Shown here piece after piece: positions 44,668-54,218 of a stretch of DNA of 64,000 nucleotides. The position numbers and the translations under genes are program-made. Position 1 is the first letter of the stretch. Every line of letters starts with the position of its first letter. This DNA comes from Algoriphagus resistens. Lineage in GTDB: Bacteria; Bacteroidota; Bacteroidia; Cytophagales; Cyclobacteriaceae. The stretch is taken from positions 161,440 through 225,439 of the forward strand of contig NZ_LMXN01000011.1 in the NCBI RefSeq assembly GCF_001442615.1, given 5' to 3'. The notes under the pieces were generated by a model, which made no database searches, was not told the DNA's origin, and worked only from the letters and a program-made list of their open reading frames with translations.

Positions 44668-47175
44668 TCAATTGCTTAAACTCGTGAACGTGCGGGAATA
44701 TTCGTTTCCTGTTACTTTCTTGTATTCAATGGCAAATGCCCGGTATTTAATCTTAGCTTCTTCATGCGCTTTCAGCTTCAGCATTGCCTTAATTTCGTAG
44801 GCCAAAGCCACCTCATTTAGGGGGTCAATATTGAATATGGCTTTTGCCAGGTCAATGGTTGTCTGAAAGGCCCCTGTAACAAAACTGTTTTCAAGCTCGA
44901 CTAAAAGTACGGGTTCAAGTTTAGCTTCCGCTTCTTCTTTAAATTCATCAAACAAATAATCATCTGCCAGATACAAAAATTTACCGCGGCTTACTATTTC
45001 CGCAAATTCATCTCTGACTACATCCATTTCATGTGAGGAAGCTATTTCCAGACATCTCATGTAATCGCAATAGGCTTCTTGGTGAAAGATTATTTTGTAA
45101 TGGCCCTTCTCATGGATTAATTCTATTCCATCAAGCTCACTTAAAGTTTTGCGCAGGTTATTAATAGTGACACCCCTTGAGTTTTTTACCTTATCCGCTG
45201 GTCTGTCCGGCCATATCAAATTGCTGAGGTGCTGGGAGGTAATTCCGTCTTCAGTGCTGCTGTATTGTAATATTAGGCAAAAAACCTGTTTCAGTTGGGC
45301 GCTGAACATATAGGTGATGTCCCTGTTTTTCCTGTCTCTCACCGTGAAGTTGCCAAAAAGATAGATAGAATTCTCACGTGATGTCTTTTCTGTCCTCGGG
45401 GTAGCTTCTATGCTGATTTGCTCAGCAGTATAATTCTCAACTGGCTTTTTCTTTTTGAGCAATAGATATCCAATACCAATCGCTGATGCACATAAAAGGA
45501 GAATTTGCCACAATTTCGTGTCGCTTTTATCCATCGGAAAATCTGACAGTTCAGCTGATGTAATGGCAGGAAATGCGAGAGAATAAACCTTTAATTCGGA
45601 GGAAATATCATCTTCAAACTCCTGAACGACAGCATATAAATTATTAAGCCCAGCGTCAAAATACAGATTGGCATTTGTGGTGATCTTATCCGAGATAATC
45701 GGGATGGAATCGCCAAGTATTTTATAGGTGCCGTCCTTGAGGGAAAACCTATAGAGCTTAAGTTTTGATTGGGAGAAATGTTCAGGGTATAGCAACGTGA
45801 ATAAAGTGGAATCATTGGAAAGTACCATCCCTCTCACCGGGACCACATTGTCATTTTCCCAAGGAATTTCCCAAAGTTTTGTGACCTGGTTCGTGCCCAG
45901 AGCAACCTGATATAAATCGTAATAATATTTTCTACCCACTGCCTGTTCACCGGATTCATTGCCCATACCACCAAAAATGTAAAGTGAATTATTCTCCTGT
46001 TGATAGCCTAAGGAAGAAAAGTATCGGGGGGATAAAAAATCACCTGTAAAGTCTTCCGGTTTAGCCCATTCTCTTTTAGTTAGATCGAAAGAAAAGAAAC
46101 TCTTACTGTACTTCATATTCCCAAAGCCCCCGAATAGGGTGTATTCTGAAGTAGTCTTGTTTATATATGAACCGTGATGGTGAAGCTGGGTAGGAAGTTG
46201 CTCATAGCTTTCAACAGTCCATTCGAACGTGTCCAGATCAAGACTTGCTACTGTGGGGCCATCGTAGGGAGTGTCGTAATATACCTCATAAGTGTATAGT
46301 TTGTTTCGTGCTGTATCTATGAAATTTGTGCCCAATATCAGCTCTACAGGACATTTTTGCCTAAAGACTTCAATTTTGGTTTCACCGGATCTAACGTTAT
46401 ATAGGTGTATGGAGTCTCTATTATAATAGTATATTTCTTTTTTTTTGGGATTAAAACCTGAACCTGCTATAGCTTGTGATTTAAAGGAAACCTGATGTTT
46501 CCAGTGGTATGCATAGTTCTTAAGCCAGTCAGGATTTGACACCTTGCCTACGGGGTTTCCGTGGATGTCATGGACGAGGTTGCCTTCGTTTTCCAGTAAG
46601 GGGAAACTGTAGGTTTCTGTACTTTCTACAGTAAGATTTTTAATAGCGAAAGATGGAACGTCGATGACATGATCGCTTTTACCAAATAAAATGATGGGAT
46701 AATAAGTGCTTCCGAGCTTTTGATCTCCCACCGAAAAGAGCTGGTCGTTTATTGCCAGACTTATAGAATCGCTCTTTAGGTCAAATAAAATTTTCATTTT
46801 AAACCACTGCCTATTGAGCAATTCATCCTTGTTCATCTGCGCAACTATCAGGTTGTCTTTGCCTTCTTCGTTGAATTTAAAAACCAGATTGTTGCCTTGA
46901 CCATCGTAGAAAAGATTAAATATTCTGTTGCTTTCCCTGTTTTTGATACGGAGGATGTATCCAATTTCCGTTGTCGGGTACAAAGATAAGCTGCACTCAA
47001 TGGCAAAATGGTCTGAAAATTCTTTGGTATTGTCTCCAAAGATAGTGTAGGATGTCCGCTGATTTATCGCTTGCTCACTTCCATGGAATTTTAATCCTCC
47101 GGGTAAAGATGATTGAGGAGGCGTAAAGCCAAAAATTAAGGAAATAAGACTATATATAGTTATAATTAAAGGCAT
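44668..47175 (-). CDS. Membrane-spanning regulator: LamG-like and Kelch-propeller sensor, TM helix, SARP-like DNA-binding domain
   Basis: An 835-residue protein that combines an extracytoplasmic sensor with a cytoplasmic DNA-binding output. After a signal/anchor segment (5-18), residues about 30-190 look like a concanavalin/LamG sandwich and about 215-535 like a Kelch-type propeller (TLFGGFGNM, LYIFGGMGNE). A single transmembrane helix is at 555-574, followed by KKKK. The cytoplasmic part has an OmpR-like winged helix (603-697) with the SARP pattern LSNLIWPDRPADKVKNSRGVT and LRKTLSE, then a bacterial-transcriptional-activator-like helical domain to the end. It lies at the end of the glycan locus on the opposite strand. 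It probably senses a polysaccharide and controls the locus directly; that is inferred. Confidence 0.78.
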   Translation of the reverse strand: MPLIITIYSLISLIFGFTPPQSSLPGGLKFHGSEQAINQRTSYTIFGDNTKEFSDHFAIECSLSLYPTTEIGYILRIKNRESNRIFNLFYDGQGNNLVFKFNEEGKDNLIVAQMNKDELLNRQWFKMKILFDLKSDSISLAINDQLFSVGDQKLGSTYYPIILFGKSDHVIDVPSFAIKNLTVESTETYSFPLLENEGNLVHDIHGNPVGKVSNPDWLKNYAYHWKHQVSFKSQAIAGSGFNPKKKEIYYYNRDSIHLYNVRSGETKIEVFRQKCPVELILGTNFIDTARNKLYTYEVYYDTPYDGPTVASLDLDTFEWTVESYEQLPTQLHHHGSYINKTTSEYTLFGGFGNMKYSKSFFSFDLTKREWAKPEDFTGDFLSPRYFSSLGYQQENNSLYIFGGMGNESGEQAVGRKYYYDLYQVALGTNQVTKLWEIPWENDNVVPVRGMVLSNDSTLFTLLYPEHFSQSKLKLYRFSLKDGTYKILGDSIPIISDKITTNANLYFDAGLNNLYAVVQEFEDDISSELKVYSLAFPAITSAELSDFPMDKSDTKLWQILLLCASAIGIGYLLLKKKKPVENYTAEQISIEATPRTEKTSRENSIYLFGNFTVRDRKNRDITYMFSAQLKQVFCLILQYSSTEDGITSQHLSNLIWPDRPADKVKNSRGVTINNLRKTLSELDGIELIHEKGHYKIIFHQEAYCDYMRCLEIASSHEMDVVRDEFAEIVSRGKFLYLADDYLFDEFKEEAEAKLEPVLLVELENSFVTGAFQTTIDLAKAIFNIDPLNEVALAYEIKAMLKLKAHEEAKIKYRAFAIEYKKVTGNEYSRTFTSLSN

Positions 47176-47690
47176 GGATTAGGTAAAGAAAAATAGCCTT
47201 CGGCCTAGGCAAATGGATTTATTCAACAAGATTTTAGGTAAGTGGGCCGCGATGCGTTGAATTTCAATAGCTTGGTTACCTTGTGCATAAAGCCCACAGT
47301 ACCCATGCGTTAGAAGGAAAATCATCTGGCCATTTAAGCTCACTTAAATGTTTCTTAAATTCAGGTATGATTGGAATCGCTCATCACAATCCAGAATACC
47401 CTGTTCTGTTAGAATAATCATTTTTTGGGTTTTTGACTGACTAAATATATGAATTCAGTAGTGACAGGCAAATAGAAGAAAATAAGATTGCTAGTTCTTT
47501 CTGATTGAACAAAAAATGTTAGAATATCCCCGGTTGGATTTTCGGTAGTGGAGGTTTGGTAATTTGCTAAAGGTAAATTGAAACTTCCAGTCAATTTAGT
47601 GAAACTTGATGCAGGAAATCTTGAGTTAAACTGTAATGCTAAAAGAGAGGGTGAGTGAAGCGATTTCAGGAGGGTGTGAACTGTTCAGAG

Positions 47691-47734
47691 GGATTGCAAA
47701 TCCTTAAAAATAGAAAAGCGGAGTTGCAAACTCC
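47691..47734. repeat. Pair of short TTGCAA-centred palindromes
   Basis: GGATT-GCA-AATCC (47691-47703) and GGAGTT-GCA-AACTCC (47720-47734) are both perfect stems around a GCA core, 16 bases apart. They look like a REP-type doublet, but only a genome-wide count would show whether they repeat. Confidence 0.4.
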
Positions 47735-47796
47735 TCTTAGTGGGAGGATGTAATATCTTCATCTGTTTCACACTAACTACCGAAGAGAACAAAAGC

Positions 47797-47821
47797 CTCC
47801 AAGCTTAAAAAACCTGGAGGG
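47797..47821 (-). terminator. Terminator after the SGNH hydrolase gene
   Basis: On the minus strand a six-base stem (CCTCCA / TGGAGG) is followed by CTTTTG, about 45 bases past the gene's stop. The T tract is short, so confidence is moderate. Confidence 0.45.
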
Positions 47822-47864
47822 TAAGAAACATCTATCGGTCATTTCATACCGGACATCCAAGATT

Positions 47865-48503
47865 CTACAATCGTATCGCCCTTGCAATCACACTGGCCAT
47901 AATCCCCAATCCTTCAGTATTTGGATGAACCCCATCAGGAAGCAATTCAGTTTTATTCATTAAAGGAGTGTAGAGATCAATCAGTTCGGAACCTGAATCT
48001 CTGGCGATATCCATGATCATCATGCGCTGCTCATTGTTCATTACCTCAGGAGTGATTCCAAAGTTTTCACGGGTTACCGGCACCGGCATGATCACATATA
48101 CTTTACCATCTGCGGGCATGGTTTTCTTAAACTCTGCGATCATATCCAGGTAATCCTGTCTGAATTCTGAAGCATACTGCCAGTTTTGGGGTTTAGAATC
48201 ATTTGTTCCCAACATGATGATTAGTATGTCAGCTTTGAAATCCTTCACTTGCTGGAACTGTGGCTCGTTCCAATACGGATAATCTCCCTTACGTAATAAA
48301 GTTCTACCACTTACCCCAAAATTGACTACTTCATATGCTTCACCCAAAATGCCCTGCATCTGAAGGGGGTAACTATCAGGGTTGTCCCTGCCCGGGCCTT
48401 GGGTGATACTGTTGCCTACGCAGGCTATTTTGATGGGAGATTGCGCCAAAGAAATACCGGCGAAAGCGAGAAGAGCGACTAAAAGCAAGTTCAGTTTTTT
48501 CAT
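47865..48503 (-). CDS. Secreted SGNH/GDSL-family hydrolase
   Basis: About 212 residues from the ATG at 48503 (MKKLNLLLVALLAF), which gives a normal signal peptide ending near ISLAQ; a longer frame from 48584 would bury it. The SGNH blocks are present: the nucleophile Ser in GNSITQG, the GTNDSK block III and DGVHPN block V with the catalytic Asp and His. Family members deacylate polysaccharides or hydrolyse lipids. Being near the glycan locus it may remove acetyl groups from the same polymer, but it is a separate transcription unit and this is inference. Confidence 0.85.
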   Translation of the reverse strand: MKKLNLLLVALLAFAGISLAQSPIKIACVGNSITQGPGRDNPDSYPLQMQGILGEAYEVVNFGVSGRTLLRKGDYPYWNEPQFQQVKDFKADILIIMLGTNDSKPQNWQYASEFRQDYLDMIAEFKKTMPADGKVYVIMPVPVTRENFGITPEVMNNEQRMMIMDIARDSGSELIDLYTPLMNKTELLPDGVHPNTEGLGIMASVIARAIRL

Positions 48504-48620
48504 AATTAAGGATTTAATTTTAGGTTTATCTATTTGAGAACTGGCCGTTAAAATACCAATTATAGCTAACATCATTGCGATCAACTATGGACTTTTGCCT
48601 ATTCACCTTATCTTTAATCC

Positions 48621-49460
48621 GTGCAGTTTCTCTTTAAACTTTATCAGCGCATTACGTGGCTTTCCATTGATGTAGTCCTAGGGGCTATGGCCGGGATGCT
48701 GTTTTTTGCAAGCGTCCTGAGAGTGGAGTTGGTCTGGCAAGAATATGCGCTGCTAGGAATGGCTGTTTGGTGTATTTATACCGCTGATCACCTGCTGGAT
48801 GCCAGAAAACTCACCTCAGTTCATAGAGAGGACAGGCATCATTTTCATCTGATCTATCAAAAACCATTGCTGATGATACTGGGAATAGTTGGTGTCATTG
48901 GGCTGATTGGGGCAATAGGGTTCTTCGGTTTTTCGAATGAGCTGTTTTTTGGTGCTGGGTTGGCAATCATGATTTTATTGATCATGCTTGCAATAAGGAA
49001 GCTGGCAGACAAGCAGACCCGATTGAAAGAATTGAGCTCCGCAATCTTTTATGTGATCGGAATTTCCTGGCTTCCATGGTATGAAACGCCTGAAATAGAT
49101 TATACCTGGACGGCTTTTGGATTGATTATTCTATACATGGGACTGGCTTATTTGAACCTGATCATGCTTTCCAGCTTGGATGCCGAATATGACAAAGAGG
49201 CTGGCTTTGCATCAATAGCTACCAAAATACCCCAAGAGAAACTTATCAATAGAATCCGACAACTCGTGACTGGTTTGATTTTGTGCTCCTTTTTAGGGGT
49301 AATACTTGTGAATTCTTTCTATAGGATCTTTCCGAGCTTACTAGTAGTCATGCTCCTTTTACATTACCTGAGTTTTTTCAGATCAAACTTAAAAGCAGAA
49401 CAAATCCGTATGCGGATGGAAGCTGCCTTTCTGGTTCCTGCGCTTTTGCTTTTGCTTTAG
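48621..49460 (+). CDS. UbiA-like polytopic membrane protein
   Basis: A 279-residue protein with about eight transmembrane helices. After the second helix the segment IYTADHLLDARK resembles the first Asp-rich motif of UbiA prenyltransferases (DxxxD), and SSLDAEYDKEAG the second. The pattern suggests an intramembrane prenyltransferase-like protein, but the motifs are imperfect and the substrate is unknown. Translation appears to start at GTG. Its last codons overlap by four bases with the end of the acyl-CoA dehydrogenase gene on the opposite strand. Confidence 0.6.
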   Translation: MQFLFKLYQRITWLSIDVVLGAMAGMLFFASVLRVELVWQEYALLGMAVWCIYTADHLLDARKLTSVHREDRHHFHLIYQKPLLMILGIVGVIGLIGAIGFFGFSNELFFGAGLAIMILLIMLAIRKLADKQTRLKELSSAIFYVIGISWLPWYETPEIDYTWTAFGLIILYMGLAYLNLIMLSSLDAEYDKEAGFASIATKIPQEKLINRIRQLVTGLILCSFLGVILVNSFYRIFPSLLVVMLLLHYLSFFRSNLKAEQIRMRMEAAFLVPALLLLL

Positions 49461-50815
49461 ACAAACGCACTATGCCCGGTAATAGCTCTGCCTACAATCA
49501 ATGAATTGATTTCCTTGGTTCCTTCATAGCTATATACTGCCTCTGCATCTGCGACAAACCGGGCGATATCGTGTCTGAGCAAAATACCATTTCCTCCAAA
49601 TAACTCCCGGGAATGATCCACAATGGAGCGCATCCTAAGCGTACAGAATACTTTAGCCAATGAAGCATGCTCATCTTTCAATAAGTCACTGTCCTGCATT
49701 TCCGAGAGTCTGAATACCATGGTCTGCATAGCTGTGAGATCGCCGAGCATAGTCACCAAAAGATCCTGTACAAGCTGGAAAGATGCAATGGGTCTTCCAA
49801 ATTGCTTACGCTCATTGGTATAAGCCAGTGCCAGTTCATAAGCTCCCCGTGCACATCCTACCGCTTGCCACGCCACGCCAGCTCTGGTCATGCGCAGGAC
49901 TTTCGACGTGTCACGGAATGAATTGGCTTCCTGCAAGCGATCTGATTCAGGTACTTCACAATTGGTCATTGTGATCAGCGCATTCTGCACCGTCCGCAAT
50001 GCCATTTTATCCTCTAGCTTTTCTGCTTTGAATCCGGGATTGTCTTTTCTTACAATAAAGCCTTTCACCTGCTGATCTTCCAAGTCTCTGGCCCAGATGA
50101 TCGTCATATCTGAGAAGGTGGCATTACCTATCCACTTCTTCTGTCCATTGAGTACCCAGGCATCACCTTCTCGTTTGCAGGTAGTGGTTAATCCTCCTGC
50201 TACACCCGATCCCACCTCCGGCTCTGTCAAGCCAAATGCGCCTATTTTTTCCAGCTTTTGCATGGGAGGAAGCCATTCCTGTTTCTGCTCTTCGGATCCG
50301 CACAAATAAATAGATCCCATGGCCAAGCCACTTTGAACGCCAAAGAAAGTAGAAATGGACGTGTCTATTCTTGCCATTTCCATTGCAATAAACCCTTCCA
50401 ACAGAGCAGAATGTCCTGGGCAGCCATACCCCTGATAGGTCAGTCCGGCAATATCGAGTTCTGCCATTTTTGGAATGATCTGCATGGGAAACTCTCCTCT
50501 GTTCCAGTAATCATTGGCAATAGGCTTAATCTCCCGCTCCATAAATTCCCGCACCCGAAGCTGTATCTCCCGCTCATGATGGGGAAGAGTCTTTCCCAGC
50601 TCATAAAAATCCCCATTGATCGGTGGAATTGCTTTAGGTTTGCTGCCACCTTTGAGCATCCCCATCATTTTTGAAAGATCTTCTTCGCTCATTTGGGACA
50701 CTAGCCCGACCATTTTAGAAAGATCTACTTTCTGGGAGAGTTTGGAGATTTGATCGAGATCGACACTGGATAAAAGTTGGCGTAATCCGCCGATGGTTTT
50801 AAATAGATTCTTCAT
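49457..50815 (-). CDS. Acyl-CoA dehydrogenase family protein with N-terminal extension
   Basis: A 452-residue FAD-dependent dehydrogenase. An N-terminal extension of about 60 residues (repeated DLSKM/EEDLSKMM segments) precedes the standard ACAD fold: an N-terminal helical domain, a beta domain with FGLTEPEVGSG and a C-terminal helical domain. The catalytic-base segment VYSYEGTKEIN near the end matches the glutaryl-CoA and isovaleryl-type position (Glu in YEGT). It oxidises acyl-CoA thioesters to enoyl-CoA with electrons going to ETF. Exact acyl specificity cannot be determined. Confidence 0.88.
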   Translation of the reverse strand: MKNLFKTIGGLRQLLSSVDLDQISKLSQKVDLSKMVGLVSQMSEEDLSKMMGMLKGGSKPKAIPPINGDFYELGKTLPHHEREIQLRVREFMEREIKPIANDYWNRGEFPMQIIPKMAELDIAGLTYQGYGCPGHSALLEGFIAMEMARIDTSISTFFGVQSGLAMGSIYLCGSEEQKQEWLPPMQKLEKIGAFGLTEPEVGSGVAGGLTTTCKREGDAWVLNGQKKWIGNATFSDMTIIWARDLEDQQVKGFIVRKDNPGFKAEKLEDKMALRTVQNALITMTNCEVPESDRLQEANSFRDTSKVLRMTRAGVAWQAVGCARGAYELALAYTNERKQFGRPIASFQLVQDLLVTMLGDLTAMQTMVFRLSEMQDSDLLKDEHASLAKVFCTLRMRSIVDHSRELFGGNGILLRHDIARFVADAEAVYSYEGTKEINSLIVGRAITGHSAFV

Positions 50816-50854
50816 AAAAGGCTATTTTGGCAGTTAATTTATTTCCTTAAACTA

Positions 50855-51448
50855 GTGAAAGATAAGTATAGTTTGCTTACAGCGTGGTATTCTTCGCTGG
50901 TGAAGCTCATTTTTGGTGAAAAGCTGAAGGAGTCAAAATTATGTTTGCTAGAAGATACGGAGTCAAAGCGTGTGTTGATTATTGGGGGAGGAGACGGGCT
51001 GGACTATAGGGAAATTGCACCTGATATTTCCGGGGAATATTGGGAATTGTCCAGCAGCATGCTGAAGAAAGCAAAGGAAAATCTCAAATTGAGCCAATTG
51101 GATTTTTACCTCGGAAATTTCAAGGCTGGGGAGAAGTTTGATGAAGTCTGGCTCCATTTCTTGCTGGATACCATGCCTGACGAAGCAATAGAGCTACTTT
51201 TAGAAGAAATCAAGTTAGTACTGGATACAAACGGGAGGATTGTATTTTCAGATTTTTTTCATCCAAAAAGCCATAGGCAACAATTCTTAAACCAGGTAAT
51301 GATCACTTTCTTTCGGGTAGTCGTTGGTCATCATCGCAATGATCTTCCTGAATATGAAAAACTTTTCTTTAAAAGGGGTTTTGTGAAAACAGATGAGAGA
51401 CTTTTCATGGAAGGCTGGGTCAAAGCCCAGGTTTGGAGGTCAAAGTGA
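50855..51448 (+). CDS. SAM-dependent class I methyltransferase
   Basis: A 197-residue protein with the SAM-binding glycine motif VLIIGGGDG (about 41-49), a following acidic strand end and the class I core order. It has no signal peptide. The frame starts with GTG at 50855, and no ATG lies near. It overlaps the 3' end of the convergent AraC gene by nine bases. The methyl acceptor is unknown. Confidence 0.75.
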   Translation: MKDKYSLLTAWYSSLVKLIFGEKLKESKLCLLEDTESKRVLIIGGGDGLDYREIAPDISGEYWELSSSMLKKAKENLKLSQLDFYLGNFKAGEKFDEVWLHFLLDTMPDEAIELLLEEIKLVLDTNGRIVFSDFFHPKSHRQQFLNQVMITFFRVVVGHHRNDLPEYEKLFFKRGFVKTDERLFMEGWVKAQVWRSK

Positions 51449-52330
51449 ATTGGTTGCCATTTTATTTCTGAATTGCTCAGGGGTATGTCCTGTTTTCTTC
51501 TTGAACAATCTGCTGAAATAGGAAGAGTCATCGAATGCCAGTTCATAGGCAATTTCCGATACGTTCAAATCCGAGTGCGTCAAAAGTCTCTGAGCTTCCA
51601 AGATAACTCTGCCCAGAATCAGTTGAGAGCTAGTTTTAGAGACTGTGTTTTTACAGAGTGTATTGAGTTGTTTCATACTCATGCTCATCTGATCCGCATA
51701 AAAACTAGCCTCTCTATGCTTTTTAAAATGCGTATCAATTAGTAGCTCTAATTCCTGAAATTGATTGTGGATCAATTTCTCTTGTTTGGAAAAAGAACCT
51801 TTGCTCACCTTGAACCTATACAAAAGGACGAGGAGGATATCAATGTAATTTCTCAATAGATCTTTTGTGAACAGGGTAGGTTGACTGTTTTCCTGATCAA
51901 TTTTCTCAAAAAAAGAAGTGATCTCTTTTGCCTGAGCGGAGTCAGTTTCCAGTCTGGGATAGGCTAAAATGGAGTTGAAAAGGGAATATTCGTTCAGCCT
52001 TTTCCGGGAAAAAGCAGCAGTATAGAAGTCAGCACTGAAGAAAAGGATATATCCATCCGAATCTGCCGAAAGTTTCCAGGAATGAACCTGTCCCGGACTT
52101 AAGAAAAACACATCCCCCGGCTCAACGGGGAAAGTTTTGAAATCTATGGTATGACTTCCTTTACCTTGGGTGAAAACCACAATAATGTAAAAATCATGCT
52201 TGTGCGGTTTTTGAATAAACTTGTGCGTAGCCAGGTGATTTTTCAGCTGGGCAAAATAAAAATGGGAGGAGTCCAGTGTGTCCGGGGAAAAGTCTGGAAT
52301 ATGAAATATAGGAAGGGGACTACTCGGCAT
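51440..52330 (-). CDS. AraC-family transcriptional regulator
   Basis: A 296-residue regulator. An N-terminal cupin-like sensor (about 20-150, HKHDFYIIVVFTQGKGSHTI and PGDVFFLSPGQVHSW) precedes the C-terminal double helix-turn-helix (about 195-290), with the typical EIAYELAFDDSSYFSRLFKKKTGHTPEQFR. Proteins with this layout sense a small molecule and activate or repress a neighbouring gene. Its target cannot be named; it is not adjacent to a sugar locus and is convergent with the methyltransferase gene. Confidence 0.9.
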   Translation of the reverse strand: MPSSPLPIFHIPDFSPDTLDSSHFYFAQLKNHLATHKFIQKPHKHDFYIIVVFTQGKGSHTIDFKTFPVEPGDVFFLSPGQVHSWKLSADSDGYILFFSADFYTAAFSRKRLNEYSLFNSILAYPRLETDSAQAKEITSFFEKIDQENSQPTLFTKDLLRNYIDILLVLLYRFKVSKGSFSKQEKLIHNQFQELELLIDTHFKKHREASFYADQMSMSMKQLNTLCKNTVSKTSSQLILGRVILEAQRLLTHSDLNVSEIAYELAFDDSSYFSRLFKKKTGHTPEQFRNKMATNSL

Positions 52331-52392
52331 AATCAGGATATCTTCAAAACGCTGGATACCCCAAATATACGCACTTCATCTAAAGGAAAGAG

Positions 52393-52779
52393 TCAGGATG
52401 AACTGGGTATATCTTCACCTTTGTACGAAATAAAAATCGCTATCCATATAGCTCTGCTAACCCTATAAATAAAGGGTAAAAAAATCAGTACCGTGATTCC
52501 GAGCAAGGAAAGAAGGAGGCTAAGGGAGTAGTCAGGTTTTAGTACAGATAGCGCTACCCATGCAGTAATGAACAACGCAGTGTTGATCCCATAGCTGACG
52601 AACATGGCTCCGAAGTAATACCCAGGCTCTGGTTCAAAAGACTGTCCACAATGCGCACAGGATTTATTCATGATAGAAAACTTAGCTGGATTGAATAGTT
52701 TGCCACGCAAAAACATATCTCCTTTATGGCAGCGCGGGCACTTGCATTGATAGATACTTTTCAGTGTGGAGGATCTCAT
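52393..52779 (-). CDS. DUF983 zinc-ribbon membrane protein
   Basis: A 128-residue protein. A double CxxC zinc ribbon at the N-terminus (CKCPRCHKG and CAHCGQ) precedes two transmembrane helices (about 60-80 and 85-105). It matches DUF983, a Bacteroidota and Proteobacteria family of unknown function. It is 62 bases upstream of the AraC gene on the same strand. Confidence 0.87.
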   Translation of the reverse strand: MRSSTLKSIYQCKCPRCHKGDMFLRGKLFNPAKFSIMNKSCAHCGQSFEPEPGYYFGAMFVSYGINTALFITAWVALSVLKPDYSLSLLLSLLGITVLIFLPFIYRVSRAIWIAIFISYKGEDIPSSS

Positions 52780-52862
52780 AGCATTTAAGTTTTCACAAAA
52801 TTAACGTGGAAGGCGCTTTTTCAACTGGATAAAAACTACCTATGTGGGGACTTTTCGAACCT

Positions 52863-54212
52863 TTAAGGGGCAGACTTCTTAATGATTGTCATAATCATAT
52901 CATCAAAGTATTTTCCGTTTCCCGGGCCATACCAGTTCATTTCACGCACTTCATGGAATTTTTCGTCATATAACTCGTCGGGAGTAATGTAGCCGATGTA
53001 GCCACCATTGAACGTAGTAATAATCAGGTTCAGTCCTTTGCTTTGTGCCAGCTTTTCCCATTTTTCATAGAAAACCCCCGAGAGCTCTCCGCTGGAAGCA
53101 ATCATTAGCGTGTTGCCGATCTGGGTGATGTCCAAATGCGCATTGGTATCACCTAGCAGGTAATTGAATAACCATGGGCGGAGCCGAAGATTATCCGTAA
53201 CCCGAAGATGTGGCGCCCGAAGTGAGATGGGAAGAGTGCCTGTAATTACTTTCGGGGTTTTGACAGCATCAAAATAGGTCATGTTTAGATTCAGTGCAGA
53301 ATCCAGTTGATGCGCATATAGCTCTACCATTTCCGGAGTATTTCCTGGCCGCAGTGGCCTATGGCTCCCAACTGCTCCAGCTGCATACATAGCAAAGTCA
53401 AACCCACCGGCTTCCAGATCCTTGGTGAGGTAATAAGGATAGTCACCGGATAAGCCCATGAATTTGGTGCTTAAGGTGGTTGCATGTGCGGAATAGGTAA
53501 GGAAAGTGGCTTTTTTTCCAGACTTTTTGCTAAGAATAAGTTGACGTACAAATGGATCTGTGGAGCCGTCCTTGACAAATCTATTGGCTACCAGATCACC
53601 TGCATCTGACTTGCGATAGGTAATAGAAACCGTGTCTTGGATAGCAATTGCATTTTGCAACGCAGAAATACTGCGCGAAACCATCAGCTCCACAATGCTC
53701 TGGTCGTAACCTCCAAAAGCCATTTCCCCCATGGGGCCGGGCATATAGCCTCCCATTCCTGAGTGCGTATGTGTGGCGGTGAAAATCAGTTGGTCAATCG
53801 GAAGGTTTGCTTGGTGGACAGCATCTTGAACTTGTTTGGCCAAGTCAGGATGAACAATCAGCAATTCATAATTCAACCAAGCTACTCTCGTTTTACCATT
53901 GGAAAGAGCCAATGCCTTGACATAACTGCTGTCCTGTACGAATTCATATTTTCCTCTGGGTGCATAGCCGACCAAGTCTGCCGGCTCGTTTGGAGTCATA
54001 TTGACGCTAGACCAGCCGGCAAGCCAGGCTTCCCCTTTTGATTTAGAAAATGTAGTGTTGTTTAATCGTGTAAAAGTTTCCTTGTAAAAGTCCTGATCCT
54101 GAATCGAAGAGCGATCTACTTTAGTCAACACGATCAGGGCAATTGCCACCAAAACAACAAAAGTCCAGCATAGGACTTTTGTTGTTTTTAATAAGATACT
54201 TTTAACGCTCAT
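52863..54212 (-). CDS. Neutral/alkaline non-lysosomal ceramidase-like protein
   Basis: A 449-residue protein with an N-terminal membrane anchor (about 11-29) and the N-terminal domain of neutral ceramidases, including the zinc-binding histidines in FTATHTHSGMGG. It is shorter than characterised neutral ceramidases (about 650 residues) because the C-terminal immunoglobulin-like part is missing. The family hydrolyses the amide of ceramides; Bacteroidota make sphingolipids, so an endogenous lipid is possible, but other amides cannot be excluded. It lies six bases downstream of purM on the same strand. Confidence 0.8.
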   Translation of the reverse strand: MSVKSILLKTTKVLCWTFVVLVAIALIVLTKVDRSSIQDQDFYKETFTRLNNTTFSKSKGEAWLAGWSSVNMTPNEPADLVGYAPRGKYEFVQDSSYVKALALSNGKTRVAWLNYELLIVHPDLAKQVQDAVHQANLPIDQLIFTATHTHSGMGGYMPGPMGEMAFGGYDQSIVELMVSRSISALQNAIAIQDTVSITYRKSDAGDLVANRFVKDGSTDPFVRQLILSKKSGKKATFLTYSAHATTLSTKFMGLSGDYPYYLTKDLEAGGFDFAMYAAGAVGSHRPLRPGNTPEMVELYAHQLDSALNLNMTYFDAVKTPKVITGTLPISLRAPHLRVTDNLRLRPWLFNYLLGDTNAHLDITQIGNTLMIASSGELSGVFYEKWEKLAQSKGLNLIITTFNGGYIGYITPDELYDEKFHEVREMNWYGPGNGKYFDDMIMTIIKKSAP

Positions 54213-54218
54213 GCTGTC

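Larger units (their letters stand above)
47176..47864. other. Intergenic region, no gene
   Basis: About 690 AT-rich bases with no coding frame worth calling. The left end should hold the promoter of the regulator. The right part contains two short palindromes and a minus-strand terminator, listed separately. Confidence 0.6.

Noticed and set aside
48504..48584. Upstream extension of the SGNH hydrolase
   Set aside because: It would bury the signal peptide behind 27 residues; the ATG at 48503 is preferred.
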